A stretch of DNA of 64,000 nt from an uncultured Roseicyclus sp. (GTDB lineage Bacteria > Pseudomonadota > Alphaproteobacteria > Rhodobacterales > Rhodobacteraceae): the NCBI GenBank assembly GCA_947491935.1, contig CANLLF010000003.1, forward strand, positions 310,001-374,000, read 5' to 3'. Positions 27,055 to 35,919 of this stretch are shown here, piece after piece. Numbering within the stretch: position 1 is the stretch's first letter; every line of letters starts with the position of its first letter. The notes under the pieces were generated by a model. That model was not told where the DNA came from. It was given only the letters and a program-made list of their open reading frames with translations, and made no database searches. Position numbers and translations under genes: made by a program.

Positions 27055-27261
27055 ATGGCCAATGGCACAGTGAAATGGTTCAATTCTTCCAAAGGCTTCG
27101 GCTTCATCGCGCCTGAAACGGGCGGCAAGGATGTGTTCTTGCACATCTCCGCGGTAGAGCAGGCGGGTCTGACCACCCTTGCTGACGATCAGAAGGTAAC
27201 ATTCGACGTCGAGGCCGGCCGCGACGGGCGCGAAAGCGCAACCAACATCGCGCTCGCCTAA
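27055..27261 (+). CDS. CspA-family cold-shock protein
   Basis: 68 residues: MANGTVKWFNSSKGFGFI holds RNP1 (KGFGFI) and VFLHIS holds RNP2, the two single-strand RNA-binding motifs of the five-stranded barrel. It acts as an RNA chaperone in the cytoplasm. The ATG after GGAATACTCAC was preferred over an upstream in-frame ATG that would add ten atypical residues. The preceding 260 bases may contain a structured 5' leader, as usual for the family. Confidence 0.95.
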   Translation: MANGTVKWFNSSKGFGFIAPETGGKDVFLHISAVEQAGLTTLADDQKVTFDVEAGRDGRESATNIALA

Positions 27262-27273
27262 ACTCAATGCACC

Positions 27274-27294
27274 GGGCGCTCCCACGGGGCGCCC
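27274..27294 (+). terminator. Hairpin after the cold-shock gene
   Basis: GGGCGC and GCGCCC form a 6-bp perfect stem around a 9-base loop 12 bases after the stop, followed by TGT rather than a long U tract. It is either a weak terminator or an RNA-stabilising stem before the desaturase gene. Confidence 0.4.
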
Positions 27295-27301
27295 TGTCGC
27301 G

Positions 27302-28330
27302 ATGACCGAGACATACCCCATGCCCCAGCCGCCACTCAGCCCGTCCCAGTGGAGCCGCGTCCTGGCCCGATATCGCACGCCGGATCCGGCGCGAAGCCTC
27401 TTCGAGCTGGTCGTGACGCTTACGCCGTTTGTCGCAACCTGGGCGGTGGCCTGGTGGATGCTGTCGATCAGCACTCCACTGGCCTTTGTTCTGGCGTTGG
27501 GCAATGCGGCCTTTCTAGTCCGCTTGTTCATGATCCAGCATGATTGTGGCCACGGGTCCCTGTTTCGCAACCGGCGTCTGTGCGACTGGCTGGGGCGGGC
27601 GATCGGCGTCCTGACGCTGACGCCCTATGATGTCTGGCGGCAAAACCACTCCGTTCACCACGCAACATCCGGCAATCTGGACCGTCGGGGCGTCGGTGAT
27701 CTCCCGACGCTGACAGTCAAGGAATATCATGCAAAGGGTTGGGTGGGGCGGGGCCTCTATCGCCTGGTGCGCAATCCGATCTTCCTGTTCGGGGTTGTAC
27801 CGTTTTACACGTTCTTCCTTCAGAACCGGTTACCTGTCGGATTGATGCGATCGGGCTGGCGCTATTGGGTCAGTGCGCTCGCGACAAATGTCGCGATTGC
27901 AGCAATCCTTGCGACGATCGTGTGGCTGGGGGGGTGGGATGTCTTGCTGTTCGTCTTCCTGCCAACGATGCTCCTCGCGGCAACCACCGGCATGTGGTTC
28001 TTTTATGTGCAGCATCAGTTCGAGGAAACCAGCTGGCAGCGCGAAGAAGACTGGAGCGTTCAGGACGCGGCGATAGAGGGCAGCTCGCATTATGCGCTGC
28101 CCGGTATCCTGCGCTGGATCACCGGCAATATCGGCGTGCACCACGTGCATCATCTGGCCAGTCGCATCCCGTTCTATCGCCTTGATGAGGTGATCCGGGA
28201 TCATGATGTGCTGGCGCAGTCCAAGCGGATCACGCTTTGGGAAAGCTTCCGCTGTGCGCGGCTTCACCTTTGGGACGAAACCCGCGGCAAGCTCGTTACG
28301 TTTGCAGAGGCCCGCGCCGTTCCGGTTTGA
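27302..28330 (+). CDS. Membrane fatty acid desaturase
   Basis: 342 residues with the three histidine boxes of membrane di-iron desaturases: HDCGHGS near residue 80, HSVHHATSGN near 117 and VHHVHHLAS near 280. Four or so membrane spans lie between them. It inserts double bonds in acyl chains of membrane lipids. Placement directly after a cold-shock gene fits membrane-fluidity adaptation. The start may be the ATG six codons downstream (MPQPPLSP). Confidence 0.9.
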   Translation: MTETYPMPQPPLSPSQWSRVLARYRTPDPARSLFELVVTLTPFVATWAVAWWMLSISTPLAFVLALGNAAFLVRLFMIQHDCGHGSLFRNRRLCDWLGRAIGVLTLTPYDVWRQNHSVHHATSGNLDRRGVGDLPTLTVKEYHAKGWVGRGLYRLVRNPIFLFGVVPFYTFFLQNRLPVGLMRSGWRYWVSALATNVAIAAILATIVWLGGWDVLLFVFLPTMLLAATTGMWFFYVQHQFEETSWQREEDWSVQDAAIEGSSHYALPGILRWITGNIGVHHVHHLASRIPFYRLDEVIRDHDVLAQSKRITLWESFRCARLHLWDETRGKLVTFAEARAVPV

Positions 28331-28385
28331 TCGAAGCGGTGGTTCGGCGCCCTTGGGTCGCGCCTCGTGCCATATCATTTGACAC

Positions 28386-29498
28386 TTAGACACCCAGGCG
28401 CCGCGGAGAGATCGCGGCAGCGCTCACTCCGGCTTGGCCCGTATCCTCCCGCCCCAGCACAAGGCCTGCCGCCAGTTTTGCGAGCGCGGGTGCCATCATG
28501 ATCCCATAGCCGCCTTGCCCCGCAAGCCACAGGAAATCCGGTATGTTGCCATCGAACCCGACGACAGGTGCTTCATCCGGCACGAAGCTTCGCAACCCGG
28601 CCCAGGAATGCGAAATCCGGCGCACCGGGATCCGCGTTTCGGTTTCGATCCAATGGGCAAGATGGGCAATGTCGAGTTCTTCCGGGCGCACGTCTTGTGG
28701 ACTGGTCGGCGTCGCATCGCCGGGTGACGCCATGAGCTTGCCCGCATCTGGTTTGATATATGCACCCGACGCGGCGAAATCGACGGCGGGGCTTGCGGCA
28801 AGGTCGAGCCCGTCCGGCGCGTCGATGATGATGCCGGTCCGACGCATGGGCACCAGGCCGATGCGTTGAGCCCCGGCCAGTGTTCCGATCTCGTCTGCCC
28901 AGGCACCCGCGGCGTTCACAATGGTCTTCGTCCGGTAGGTCTGATTTGCGGTCGTCACGTCCCAGATACCTGTCTGGCGCACAAGGCCCGTCACGGCCTC
29001 ACCAGTAACAATTGCTCCGCCGCGCTGCCTTGTACCCTTCAGGTACCCCTGATGCAGGCCTGCGACGTCGATATCGGTGACGTTTGCCTCGAAAACCGCG
29101 CCAGCGATGCGGTCAGGCCTCAGATAAGGCGCCAGATCAAGTGCCTCCTTAGGCGTGATCTCAACCACGTGCTCCCCGGGTTCCGACAGCATCAGAAGGG
29201 GCGGCAGGCGATCAAGGCTATCTGCATCGGCCACGGTCAGCGCGCCGCGTGGCGTAAGAAGCGGAGCGTTACAAAAACCATCGGTCGGTGAGGCGAAGAA
29301 GGGCGCGCTGGCCGCGTTGATCTGACGGACGACGGGCCCGCCATAATTCCGGGTGAAGAGCGCGGCCGAGCGGCCGGTGCTGTGGTAGCCGAGTGACGTC
29401 TCCGCCTCCAGAACAAGAACGCTCCCCGCGTCGGCAAGCTCATAGGCGACTGACGCGCCTGAAATGCCGCCCCCGATCACAAGGAAATCATAGATCAT
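28386..29498 (-). CDS. FAD-dependent D-amino acid oxidase/dehydrogenase-family protein
   Basis: 370 residues. The N-terminal FAD motif FLVIGGGISGASVAYELA and the C-terminal WLAGQGGYGIMMAPALAKLAAG are diagnostic of the DAO superfamily (DadA, glycine oxidase, sarcosine oxidase-like). It should oxidise the C-N bond of a D-amino acid or N-alkyl amino acid. It is divergent from the RpiR regulator and peptide importer, suggesting that the imported peptide or amino acid is its substrate. Confidence 0.86.
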   Translation of the reverse strand: MIYDFLVIGGGISGASVAYELADAGSVLVLEAETSLGYHSTGRSAALFTRNYGGPVVRQINAASAPFFASPTDGFCNAPLLTPRGALTVADADSLDRLPPLLMLSEPGEHVVEITPKEALDLAPYLRPDRIAGAVFEANVTDIDVAGLHQGYLKGTRQRGGAIVTGEAVTGLVRQTGIWDVTTANQTYRTKTIVNAAGAWADEIGTLAGAQRIGLVPMRRTGIIIDAPDGLDLAASPAVDFAASGAYIKPDAGKLMASPGDATPTSPQDVRPEELDIAHLAHWIETETRIPVRRISHSWAGLRSFVPDEAPVVGFDGNIPDFLWLAGQGGYGIMMAPALAKLAAGLVLGREDTGQAGVSAAAISPRRLGV

Positions 29499-29577
29499 GC
29501 TGGTCGGGCCTTCTCTGGGCGCGCGACCACAAGATGGGCCGATGCGTTACAAGGCGCTCATCTTGCCCGCTTTGCAA

Positions 29578-29612
29578 GAAAAACTAATTTTGTTGACTAT
29601 TTGTAAGTTTTC
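29578..29612. promoter_or_regulatory. Divergent control region with an imperfect inverted repeat
   Basis: GAAAAACT (29578-29585) and AAGTTTTC (29605-29612) are near-complementary arms around TTGACT (29593-29598), which can act as a -35 for the regulator. The patch is unusually AT-rich for this genome. It is a candidate binding site of the RpiR regulator. Confidence 0.35.
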
Positions 29613-29646
29613 TTTCTAACTGGCGACAATTGATCGGAACCCTGCC

Positions 29647-30543
29647 ATGACAAAACCCTTGCGCGACCGCCTGACCGAGGCGTTGCAAACCGCCTCGAAG
29701 GCGGATCGCGCGTTGGCGAATTACATGTTGTCGGATATGGGCACCTTGCCTTTCGAAACGGCGGCCAGCCTTGCCGCCAAGGTCGCGGTGAGCGAGCCGA
29801 CCGTGGGCCGCTTCTGCCGCTCTATCGGCTATGATGGGTTCAAGGACCTCAAACAGAACCTGAAGAATGACATGGGCGATCAGCCGTGGTTGATCGGTGA
29901 CAGGTTGCGCGACCTGCAGCAACGCACCAAGGCCGGAGAAGACCAGTTGACGCGCGGGCTGGAGCTTGAAATGGCAGCGCTCGTGGCGGTTTACGAGGCC
30001 GCCCACAGCCCCGAATGGCATGATACGGTGACGCGGTTGGCCACGGCGAAGCACGTCTTCGCCGCCGGGTTCCAGACCGAACGCGGCATGGCCCAGATCT
30101 TCGTCAACCAATTGCAATACATTCGTGAGGGCGTGCATCTTCTGGATCTAGCCGCCGGAAACTTCGCCGAGATCCTGGCGATGGAGGGCAATGACGCCGC
30201 ACTCGTGATCTTCGAGGCACGTCGGTACTCGCGCCACGCTCGGATGCTGGCCGAAGACGCCAAGGCCGCCGGTATTCCCGTCACCTTGATCACCGACCCC
30301 TATTGCGACTGGGGCCATGCCGTTTCGAACGAAATGTTCGTCGTCCCCACGGCGGTCAACCTGTTCTGGGAATCGACGGCACAGATGGCGAGCCTCGCCA
30401 ATCTGTTGGTTAATGCCGTGTTCATGGAGCTTGGCCCCGAGGTCGAGGAGCGGATGAACAAGTTCGCCCGTCTCCACGGACGTTTCACCGGCCATGTCGG
30501 CGACGCCACCCCTAAGCGCGGGGAGGGCCGCCGCACCACGTAA
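29647..30543 (+). CDS. MurR/RpiR-family transcriptional regulator
   Basis: 298 residues. An N-terminal helix-turn-helix (AAKVAVSEPTVGRFCRSIGYDGFKDLKQNLKND) is followed by a SIS sugar-phosphate-binding domain (about 125-260). It lies 36 bases upstream of the binding-protein gene and is divergent from the DAO gene. It probably controls the second importer and the DAO gene in response to a phosphosugar or amino-sugar ligand. Confidence 0.9.
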   Translation: MTKPLRDRLTEALQTASKADRALANYMLSDMGTLPFETAASLAAKVAVSEPTVGRFCRSIGYDGFKDLKQNLKNDMGDQPWLIGDRLRDLQQRTKAGEDQLTRGLELEMAALVAVYEAAHSPEWHDTVTRLATAKHVFAAGFQTERGMAQIFVNQLQYIREGVHLLDLAAGNFAEILAMEGNDAALVIFEARRYSRHARMLAEDAKAAGIPVTLITDPYCDWGHAVSNEMFVVPTAVNLFWESTAQMASLANLLVNAVFMELGPEVEERMNKFARLHGRFTGHVGDATPKRGEGRRTT

Positions 30544-30579
30544 GTCTACCAAAAAACATATATAACAGGGAAATCTGCC

Positions 30580-32160
30580 ATGCGATATTCGACCAAGACC
30601 CAACTTCTCTCAGGATCGGCTATCGTTGCCGCCGGTTTGCTGTTTTCCACCGCCGCGATGGCGCAGAACGTCTCCATCGCCTTTTCCGCCAGCGAATTGG
30701 GGGCCACGGCCTACAATCCCGTCGCGGCCAGCACGCTCAACACCGCCACATCGCTGATCTACGACCGGCTGGTGGAGCAGGATGCGGACCAATCCTATCA
30801 CCCGCATCTGGCGACCTCGTGGGAGGAAACGCCCGATGGCATGGCCTGGACCTTCTCGCTGCTGGAGGGGGTGACGTTCCATGACGACACGCCCTTCAAC
30901 GCCGCCGCCGTCCAGTCCTGGATCGCGAGCTATGCGGGCACCGAAAACGAGTATCTGGTGGAGGCCATCGGGTCCGTCGACGTGATCGACGATCTGACCG
31001 TGCGCTTCAACATGGACCGGCCGGAGCCGAACCTGCTCTACAACCTCGCAAGCGCTTTCATGGGTATCCCAAGCCCCACCGCCTTCGCGGAACTGGGCGA
31101 CAATTTCGGCGTGACGGCCGCCGTGGGCACCGGGCCCTACGAGCTCCAGAGTTTTGAAATCGGGTTTGAGACCGTCCTTGTGCGCAACGAGGACTACACT
31201 TGGGGTTCAGATCTATCAGAGAATACCGGACCGGGCCATATCGAGACCTTCACCTTCCGCGAGATCCCCGATCAATCCACCGCGTTTCTGGAATTGCGGA
31301 CTGGCGGGATCGACCTGCTTCTGGGCGTGCCTACCGACTTCCTCGCCATCCTCGAGGCCGAGGCCAATATCCAGATCATCCAGATGCCCGGTGTCGGCAT
31401 CAGCTACATGCCGATCAACGTGACCGCGCCGCCGTTCGACAACATCCTGGTGCGTCAGGCGACGGGCATGGCCATCGACCAGGAAGGGATCGTGGCCGCG
31501 ATCTATAACGGCGTCGGCGCGCCGGCCCATAACTTCCTGATCTCGTCGTTGCCCGAGGCCGACGTGGATCCGGACCTCAACGTCACCTACAACCCCGCCC
31601 GCGCTGGGGAATTGCTGGACGAGGCCGGATGGGTGATGGGCGATGACGGTGTGCGCGTCATGGGCGACGAGCGCCTGTCGGTCAGCCTTTATACCGCCAA
31701 CACGACGGAACTGACCCGCCTGACGCAGGTGGTGCAGGCGCAACTGGGCGAGATCGGGATGGAGGCGATCATCACGGTCTTCGACAGCTCCACCATCCGC
31801 GATGAATACCGGAACAACGCGCACCAGCTTGCGGTCCGAAGCTATGACTGGAACAACTCAGACATTCTGGACTGGTTCTTCAGCGGCAATCGCTTGGGCT
31901 ACCCCAACGTATCGATGTGGGAAGACGAGGAAGGTCAGCGCCTGAACGACGTGGCGATGACCGAAAGCAGCACCTCGGCGGAGCGGATCGCAAACTTCAC
32001 GGCCTACCATGAATACGTCCTGAGCCAGCACCTCTTCGTGCCGATCTACCAGCCGACCCAGAACATCGCGTTCAATGCCACAGCGATCAGTGTGCCCGAT
32101 CCGGTGCGTGGCTCTCGGTTCCGCGGGCAGTCCTTCATGGACATCCAGGTCGTCGAATAG
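30580..32160 (+). CDS. Family 5 ABC substrate-binding protein, normal domain order
   Basis: 526 residues with a Sec signal ending AMAQ near 29. Motifs occur in the canonical order: HPHLATSWEETPDG (74-87), VTFHDDTPFNAAAV (98-111), GTGPYEL near 185, LVRQATGMAIDQEGIV near 290 and YNPARAGELLDEAGW near 337. Periplasmic binding of peptides or glycopeptides is expected. It is a useful in-window control for the permuted paralogue at 8890. The permease genes follow after 32 bases. Confidence 0.93.
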   Translation: MRYSTKTQLLSGSAIVAAGLLFSTAAMAQNVSIAFSASELGATAYNPVAASTLNTATSLIYDRLVEQDADQSYHPHLATSWEETPDGMAWTFSLLEGVTFHDDTPFNAAAVQSWIASYAGTENEYLVEAIGSVDVIDDLTVRFNMDRPEPNLLYNLASAFMGIPSPTAFAELGDNFGVTAAVGTGPYELQSFEIGFETVLVRNEDYTWGSDLSENTGPGHIETFTFREIPDQSTAFLELRTGGIDLLLGVPTDFLAILEAEANIQIIQMPGVGISYMPINVTAPPFDNILVRQATGMAIDQEGIVAAIYNGVGAPAHNFLISSLPEADVDPDLNVTYNPARAGELLDEAGWVMGDDGVRVMGDERLSVSLYTANTTELTRLTQVVQAQLGEIGMEAIITVFDSSTIRDEYRNNAHQLAVRSYDWNNSDILDWFFSGNRLGYPNVSMWEDEEGQRLNDVAMTESSTSAERIANFTAYHEYVLSQHLFVPIYQPTQNIAFNATAISVPDPVRGSRFRGQSFMDIQVVE

Positions 32161-32192
32161 ACCCCTGAACTCCGGAGAAAGGAGGCACCGGG

Positions 32193-33122
32193 ATGATCCT
32201 CAGATACACGTTCCAACGTTTGCTGATGCTGATCCCGGTGTCGTTCTCGATCTCGGTGGTGATCTTCATGATCGTCTACCTGCTGCCGGGTGATCCCATC
32301 GACAACCTGCTTCGCGTTGGGTCCTCTCCTGAGGACCGGGCCGAGTTGGTGGCGCAATATGGGCTCGACCGGAACCTGGTGGTCCAATACTTCGTCTGGA
32401 TCGGGAACATGTTCCAGGGTGAGTTCGGCCAGGCCATCGTCCTGCGCCGCCCGGTCGCCGATCTGGTGGCGCAGAACCTGCCCTACAGCCTGACGCTTGG
32501 CGGGCTGGCCTTCCTCTTCTCCTCCACCGTCGGCATGGCCCTCGGCACGATTTCCGCAATTGTCCGCCACCCGCTGCTGGATCGGTTCATGCGCGGCTTC
32601 ATCCTGCTTGGTTCTACCGTACCGGGCTTTTGGCTGGCGCTTTTGTTGATCCTGTTCTTTTCGGTCAACCTGGGTTGGTTCCCCGTCTCGGGTGCGGGCG
32701 GCTGGAAATCGTTGGTTCTGCCAGTACTGACCATCGGCTTCGGCGGCGTGGCGCTGGTTGCGCGGGTCACGCGGGTCGCCCTGTTGGATGCGCAACGGGA
32801 AGACTTCGTGACGCTGCTCCATGCCAAGGGGCTCTCCTCTCGTACTATCCTCTTTCGTCACCTGATGCCCCACGCCCTTTTGCCCGTGGTCACCATTCTG
32901 GCGCTACGGATCGGCTGGATCCTGGGCGGGGCGGTGACGGTCGAGTTTGTCTTCGGCCGCCCGGGCCTTGGCTCCCTCCTGATCCGGGCGCTTGGCCAAC
33001 GCGACTACCCGGTCGTGCAAGCCTGCCTGTTGATGCTGGCACTGGCGGTCATGCTGGGAACGCTCATCGGTGACGTGGCGCAAGCCTCCATGGACCCCCG
33101 TATTCGCGAGAAAAAATCATGA
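32193..33122 (+). CDS. ABC transporter permease, DppB type
   Basis: 309 residues, six membrane spans, opening MILRYTFQRLLMLIPVSFSI. The loop DAQREDFVTLLHAKGLSSRTI is the ATPase-contact EAA motif. GGAVTVEFVFGRPGLGSLL near the end is the usual DppB segment. AAAGGAGG gives a good RBS. Its stop overlaps the next start (ATGA). Confidence 0.93.
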   Translation: MILRYTFQRLLMLIPVSFSISVVIFMIVYLLPGDPIDNLLRVGSSPEDRAELVAQYGLDRNLVVQYFVWIGNMFQGEFGQAIVLRRPVADLVAQNLPYSLTLGGLAFLFSSTVGMALGTISAIVRHPLLDRFMRGFILLGSTVPGFWLALLLILFFSVNLGWFPVSGAGGWKSLVLPVLTIGFGGVALVARVTRVALLDAQREDFVTLLHAKGLSSRTILFRHLMPHALLPVVTILALRIGWILGGAVTVEFVFGRPGLGSLLIRALGQRDYPVVQACLLMLALAVMLGTLIGDVAQASMDPRIREKKS

Positions 33123-34000
33123 AAGTATCGACCATGGCCATCCGCTCACTCGACGCCTTCGCGCGGATGAGCATCGGGCGTGCCTTTGCCTCGGGGATCG
33201 GGATGGTGGCCGGTGGTTTCCTGATCCTACTGGTCCTTGTGGCGATTTTCGCGCCCTGGATCGCGCCGTTCGACTATGCCGCGCAGAACCTGATGAACGC
33301 CAATGCTCCTCCGGGATGGCCACATCTGCTTGGCACCGATGAGTTCGGGCGCGACGTGCTCAGTCGTGTGATCTTCGGCGCCCGCACGTCGCTGTCGGTC
33401 AGCGCCACGGCCATCGCCATTTCGATGGCGGCGGGTATGACGCTTGGCGCCGCGGCGGGCTATTTCGGCGGGTTTTTCGAGCGGGCCGTGATGACGGTGG
33501 TGGATCTCACCTGGTCCTTCCCCGACATCCTGATCGCGCTGATCTTCGTCGCCATAATCGGCCCCGGCCTGACCTCCACCACATTCGCCATCGCCATCGC
33601 ATACCTCGCGCAATTCACCCGCCTGACCCGCGCCCAGATCGTGCGCTTGAAACGCGAGACGTTTATCGAGGCCACCATCAATCTTGGCGCCAAGCCCTCT
33701 CACATCCTTCTGAAGCACCTGATGCCCAATGCCATCGCTCCGGTGATTGTGGTGGGTATGCTGGCCATCGGCGACGGGATCGTGCTCGAGGCGACGCTTG
33801 GCTTCTTCGGCCTGGGCGCACAGCCACCCACGCCAAGCTGGGGCGCGATGATGTCGTCAGGCACGGCACAGCTGTTCCTCAGCCCTTGGGTGATCATTTT
33901 CCCCGGTGTCGCCGTCGCCATCACCGTCATCGCGGTAAACCTCTTCGGCGACGAGTTGATCCGCGCGCTCGACATTCGCGACCGGTTGCGGGGGGCGTGA
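33119..34000 (+). CDS. ABC transporter permease, DppC type
   Basis: 293 residues. The HLLGTDEFGRDVLSRVIFGARTSL motif and the EAA loop (IVRLKRETFIEATINLGAKPSH) are present, and FFGLGAQPPTPSWGAMM near the end is diagnostic. The start overlaps the preceding stop; an ATG five codons in (MAIRSLD) is an alternative. Partner of the DppB-type subunit. Confidence 0.93.
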   Translation: MKVSTMAIRSLDAFARMSIGRAFASGIGMVAGGFLILLVLVAIFAPWIAPFDYAAQNLMNANAPPGWPHLLGTDEFGRDVLSRVIFGARTSLSVSATAIAISMAAGMTLGAAAGYFGGFFERAVMTVVDLTWSFPDILIALIFVAIIGPGLTSTTFAIAIAYLAQFTRLTRAQIVRLKRETFIEATINLGAKPSHILLKHLMPNAIAPVIVVGMLAIGDGIVLEATLGFFGLGAQPPTPSWGAMMSSGTAQLFLSPWVIIFPGVAVAITVIAVNLFGDELIRALDIRDRLRGA

Positions 34001-34002
34001 GC

Positions 34003-34965
34003 ATGCTCAACGTTCGCGATCTGGGTGTGGCCTTCGGCGCGGTGCAGCCCCTTTCAGGTGTCAGCTTTGCCGTCGGCAAGGGGGAGACGCTTGGCATCGT
34101 GGGCGAGAGCGGGTCGGGCAAATCCCTGACCGCGATGAGTGTCATGGGCCTTCTGCCGCTCAGCGGCGGGCGGATCACCGGCGGCACGGTCGAATTCGAT
34201 GGGCAGGACCTGACGAAGCTGCCGGAACGCGCCTATCGCAAGCTGCGTGGCGGGCGGATCGGGCTGATCACTCAGAACCCGATGACCTCTCTCGACCCGC
34301 TGCAGAAGATCGGCCCGCAGGTGGATGACGTCGCCAAGCTGCATCTGGGGCTGTCTGACAAGGCCGCCCGGGATCGGACCGAGGAGATTCTCGGCACACT
34401 TCGCATTCCAGAACCCGCGCTGATCTGCGAGCGATATCCGCACCAGATGTCGGGCGGTATGAAGCAACGGATCGTCATCGCCATGGCGCTGGCCGCCGAC
34501 CCCGACGTGTTGATCGCGGATGAGCCAACCACAGCACTTGACGTGACAGTGCAGGCGCAAATCATCCGCCTGCTCGACGATCTGGTGAAAGAACGCGACC
34601 TGGCACTCGTCCTCATCACCCATGACATGAGCGTCGTGGCCCAGACCTGCGACAAGGTGGTGGTCATGTATGCCGGACGCGCGGTGGAACACGGGCCGGT
34701 CGAGGCGATTTTCGATCGCCCGCGTCACCCCTATACCCAGGCCCTGATCGCCTGTATCCCGCGCGGGTTGGACGAAGCCACACGGCTGACGGGCATAGAA
34801 GGCACTGTGCCTACGGTTGTGAATTATCCCAGTGGTTGCCCGTTCCATCCGCGCTGTCCGCGCGCCGAAGCGATCTGTACCACCGCCCGCCCTGACTTTT
34901 CGGTGGAGGGTGACAGCGCCGCCGCCTGCCATTTCGCGGAGGTCGCCGATGCCCAACCTGCTTGA
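34003..34965 (+). CDS. ABC transporter ATP-binding protein, DppD type
   Basis: 320 residues from the ATG three bases after the permease stop; a GTG two codons earlier overlaps that stop and is possible. Walker A GESGSGKS, Q-loop TQNPMTSLDP, signature MSGGMKQR, Walker [14 protein letters not shown] and the Cys-rich C-terminus (GCPFHPRCPRAEAIC) are complete. Overlaps the next ATPase by 17 bases. Confidence 0.93.
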   Translation: MLNVRDLGVAFGAVQPLSGVSFAVGKGETLGIVGESGSGKSLTAMSVMGLLPLSGGRITGGTVEFDGQDLTKLPERAYRKLRGGRIGLITQNPMTSLDPLQKIGPQVDDVAKLHLGLSDKAARDRTEEILGTLRIPEPALICERYPHQMSGGMKQRIVIAMALAADPDVLIADEPTTALDVTVQAQIIRLLDDLVKERDLALVLITHDMSVVAQTCDKVVVMYAGRAVEHGPVEAIFDRPRHPYTQALIACIPRGLDEATRLTGIEGTVPTVVNYPSGCPFHPRCPRAEAICTTARPDFSVEGDSAAACHFAEVADAQPA

Positions 34966-35902
34966 AGTCCGCGACCTGTCCAAACAATTCACCAGCGCGG
35001 GCGGCCCGTTCCGCAAGGCGCGCTCCATGCATGCGGTCAAGGGAGTCTCTTTCGATCTGCCACAAGGCCGGGTCATCGGAGTTGTTGGTGAAAGCGGCTG
35101 CGGCAAGTCCACGCTTGCCCGCCTTATCCTGCGCCTGATCGAACCGTCCGGCGGCGCGGTGAACTTCGACGGCGATAACCTGCTGGCCAAATCACCGTCT
35201 CAGATGCGCAAGCTGCGCGCCCGGATGCAGATGGTGTTCCAGGATCCCTATTCCGCCATCGATCCGCGCTACACACTGACCCGCGCCGTGTCAGAGCCGT
35301 TCGAGGTGCAGAATGTGACGCCGGAAAAACCCATGGCCGAGGAGGTGGCGGACCTGCTGGAGATGGTCGGGCTGAACCCCGGCCTAGCCGCCAGCTATCC
35401 GCATCAGATTTCCGGCGGTCAGAAGCAGCGCGTGGGTATCGCGCGAGCCCTTGCCCTGCGCCCGTCGCTCCTGGTGCTGGATGAACCGACCGCATCCCTC
35501 GACGTGTCGGTCCAAGCACAGATCATCGGCCTGCTGGAAGACCTGCGGACCGATCTTGGCCTGACCTACCTCTTCATCTCCCATGACCTCAGCCTGGTGA
35601 AATACTTCTGCGACGAAATCCTCGTCATGTATCTGGGCCGGGTAGTGGAAGCGCTACCCGACACAGCCGCCCCCGCCCGACATCCCTATACAAGAACCCT
35701 TATGGAAAGCACGTTCGAGCCGGATCCGAAAAAGCGCCGCCTGATCGCACCGCTTGAAGGTGAAGTGCCGAGCCCCTTCGATCTTCCACCCGGTTGCGCC
35801 TTCGCGGATAGATGCCCCAATGCCAGCGCGCTCTGCCGAACCGAAACGCCCGTGCTGTCGGCTGAAACCGGGCACGCCGTCGCCTGTCATCATCCGATCT
35901 GA
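34949..35902 (+). CDS. ABC transporter ATP-binding protein, DppF type
   Basis: 317 residues from the ATG of MPNLLEVRD, inside the end of the preceding gene. Walker [10 protein letters not shown]-loop FQDPYSAIDP, signature ISGGQKQR, Walker B SLLVLDEPTASLD and C-terminal GCAFADRCPNASALC are intact. It completes the second five-gene importer. The M81 peptidase follows after 17 bases in the same operon. Confidence 0.93.
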   Translation: MPNLLEVRDLSKQFTSAGGPFRKARSMHAVKGVSFDLPQGRVIGVVGESGCGKSTLARLILRLIEPSGGAVNFDGDNLLAKSPSQMRKLRARMQMVFQDPYSAIDPRYTLTRAVSEPFEVQNVTPEKPMAEEVADLLEMVGLNPGLAASYPHQISGGQKQRVGIARALALRPSLLVLDEPTASLDVSVQAQIIGLLEDLRTDLGLTYLFISHDLSLVKYFCDEILVMYLGRVVEALPDTAAPARHPYTRTLMESTFEPDPKKRRLIAPLEGEVPSPFDLPPGCAFADRCPNASALCRTETPVLSAETGHAVACHHPI

Positions 35903-35919
35903 CCAGGAAGGACAAAGAC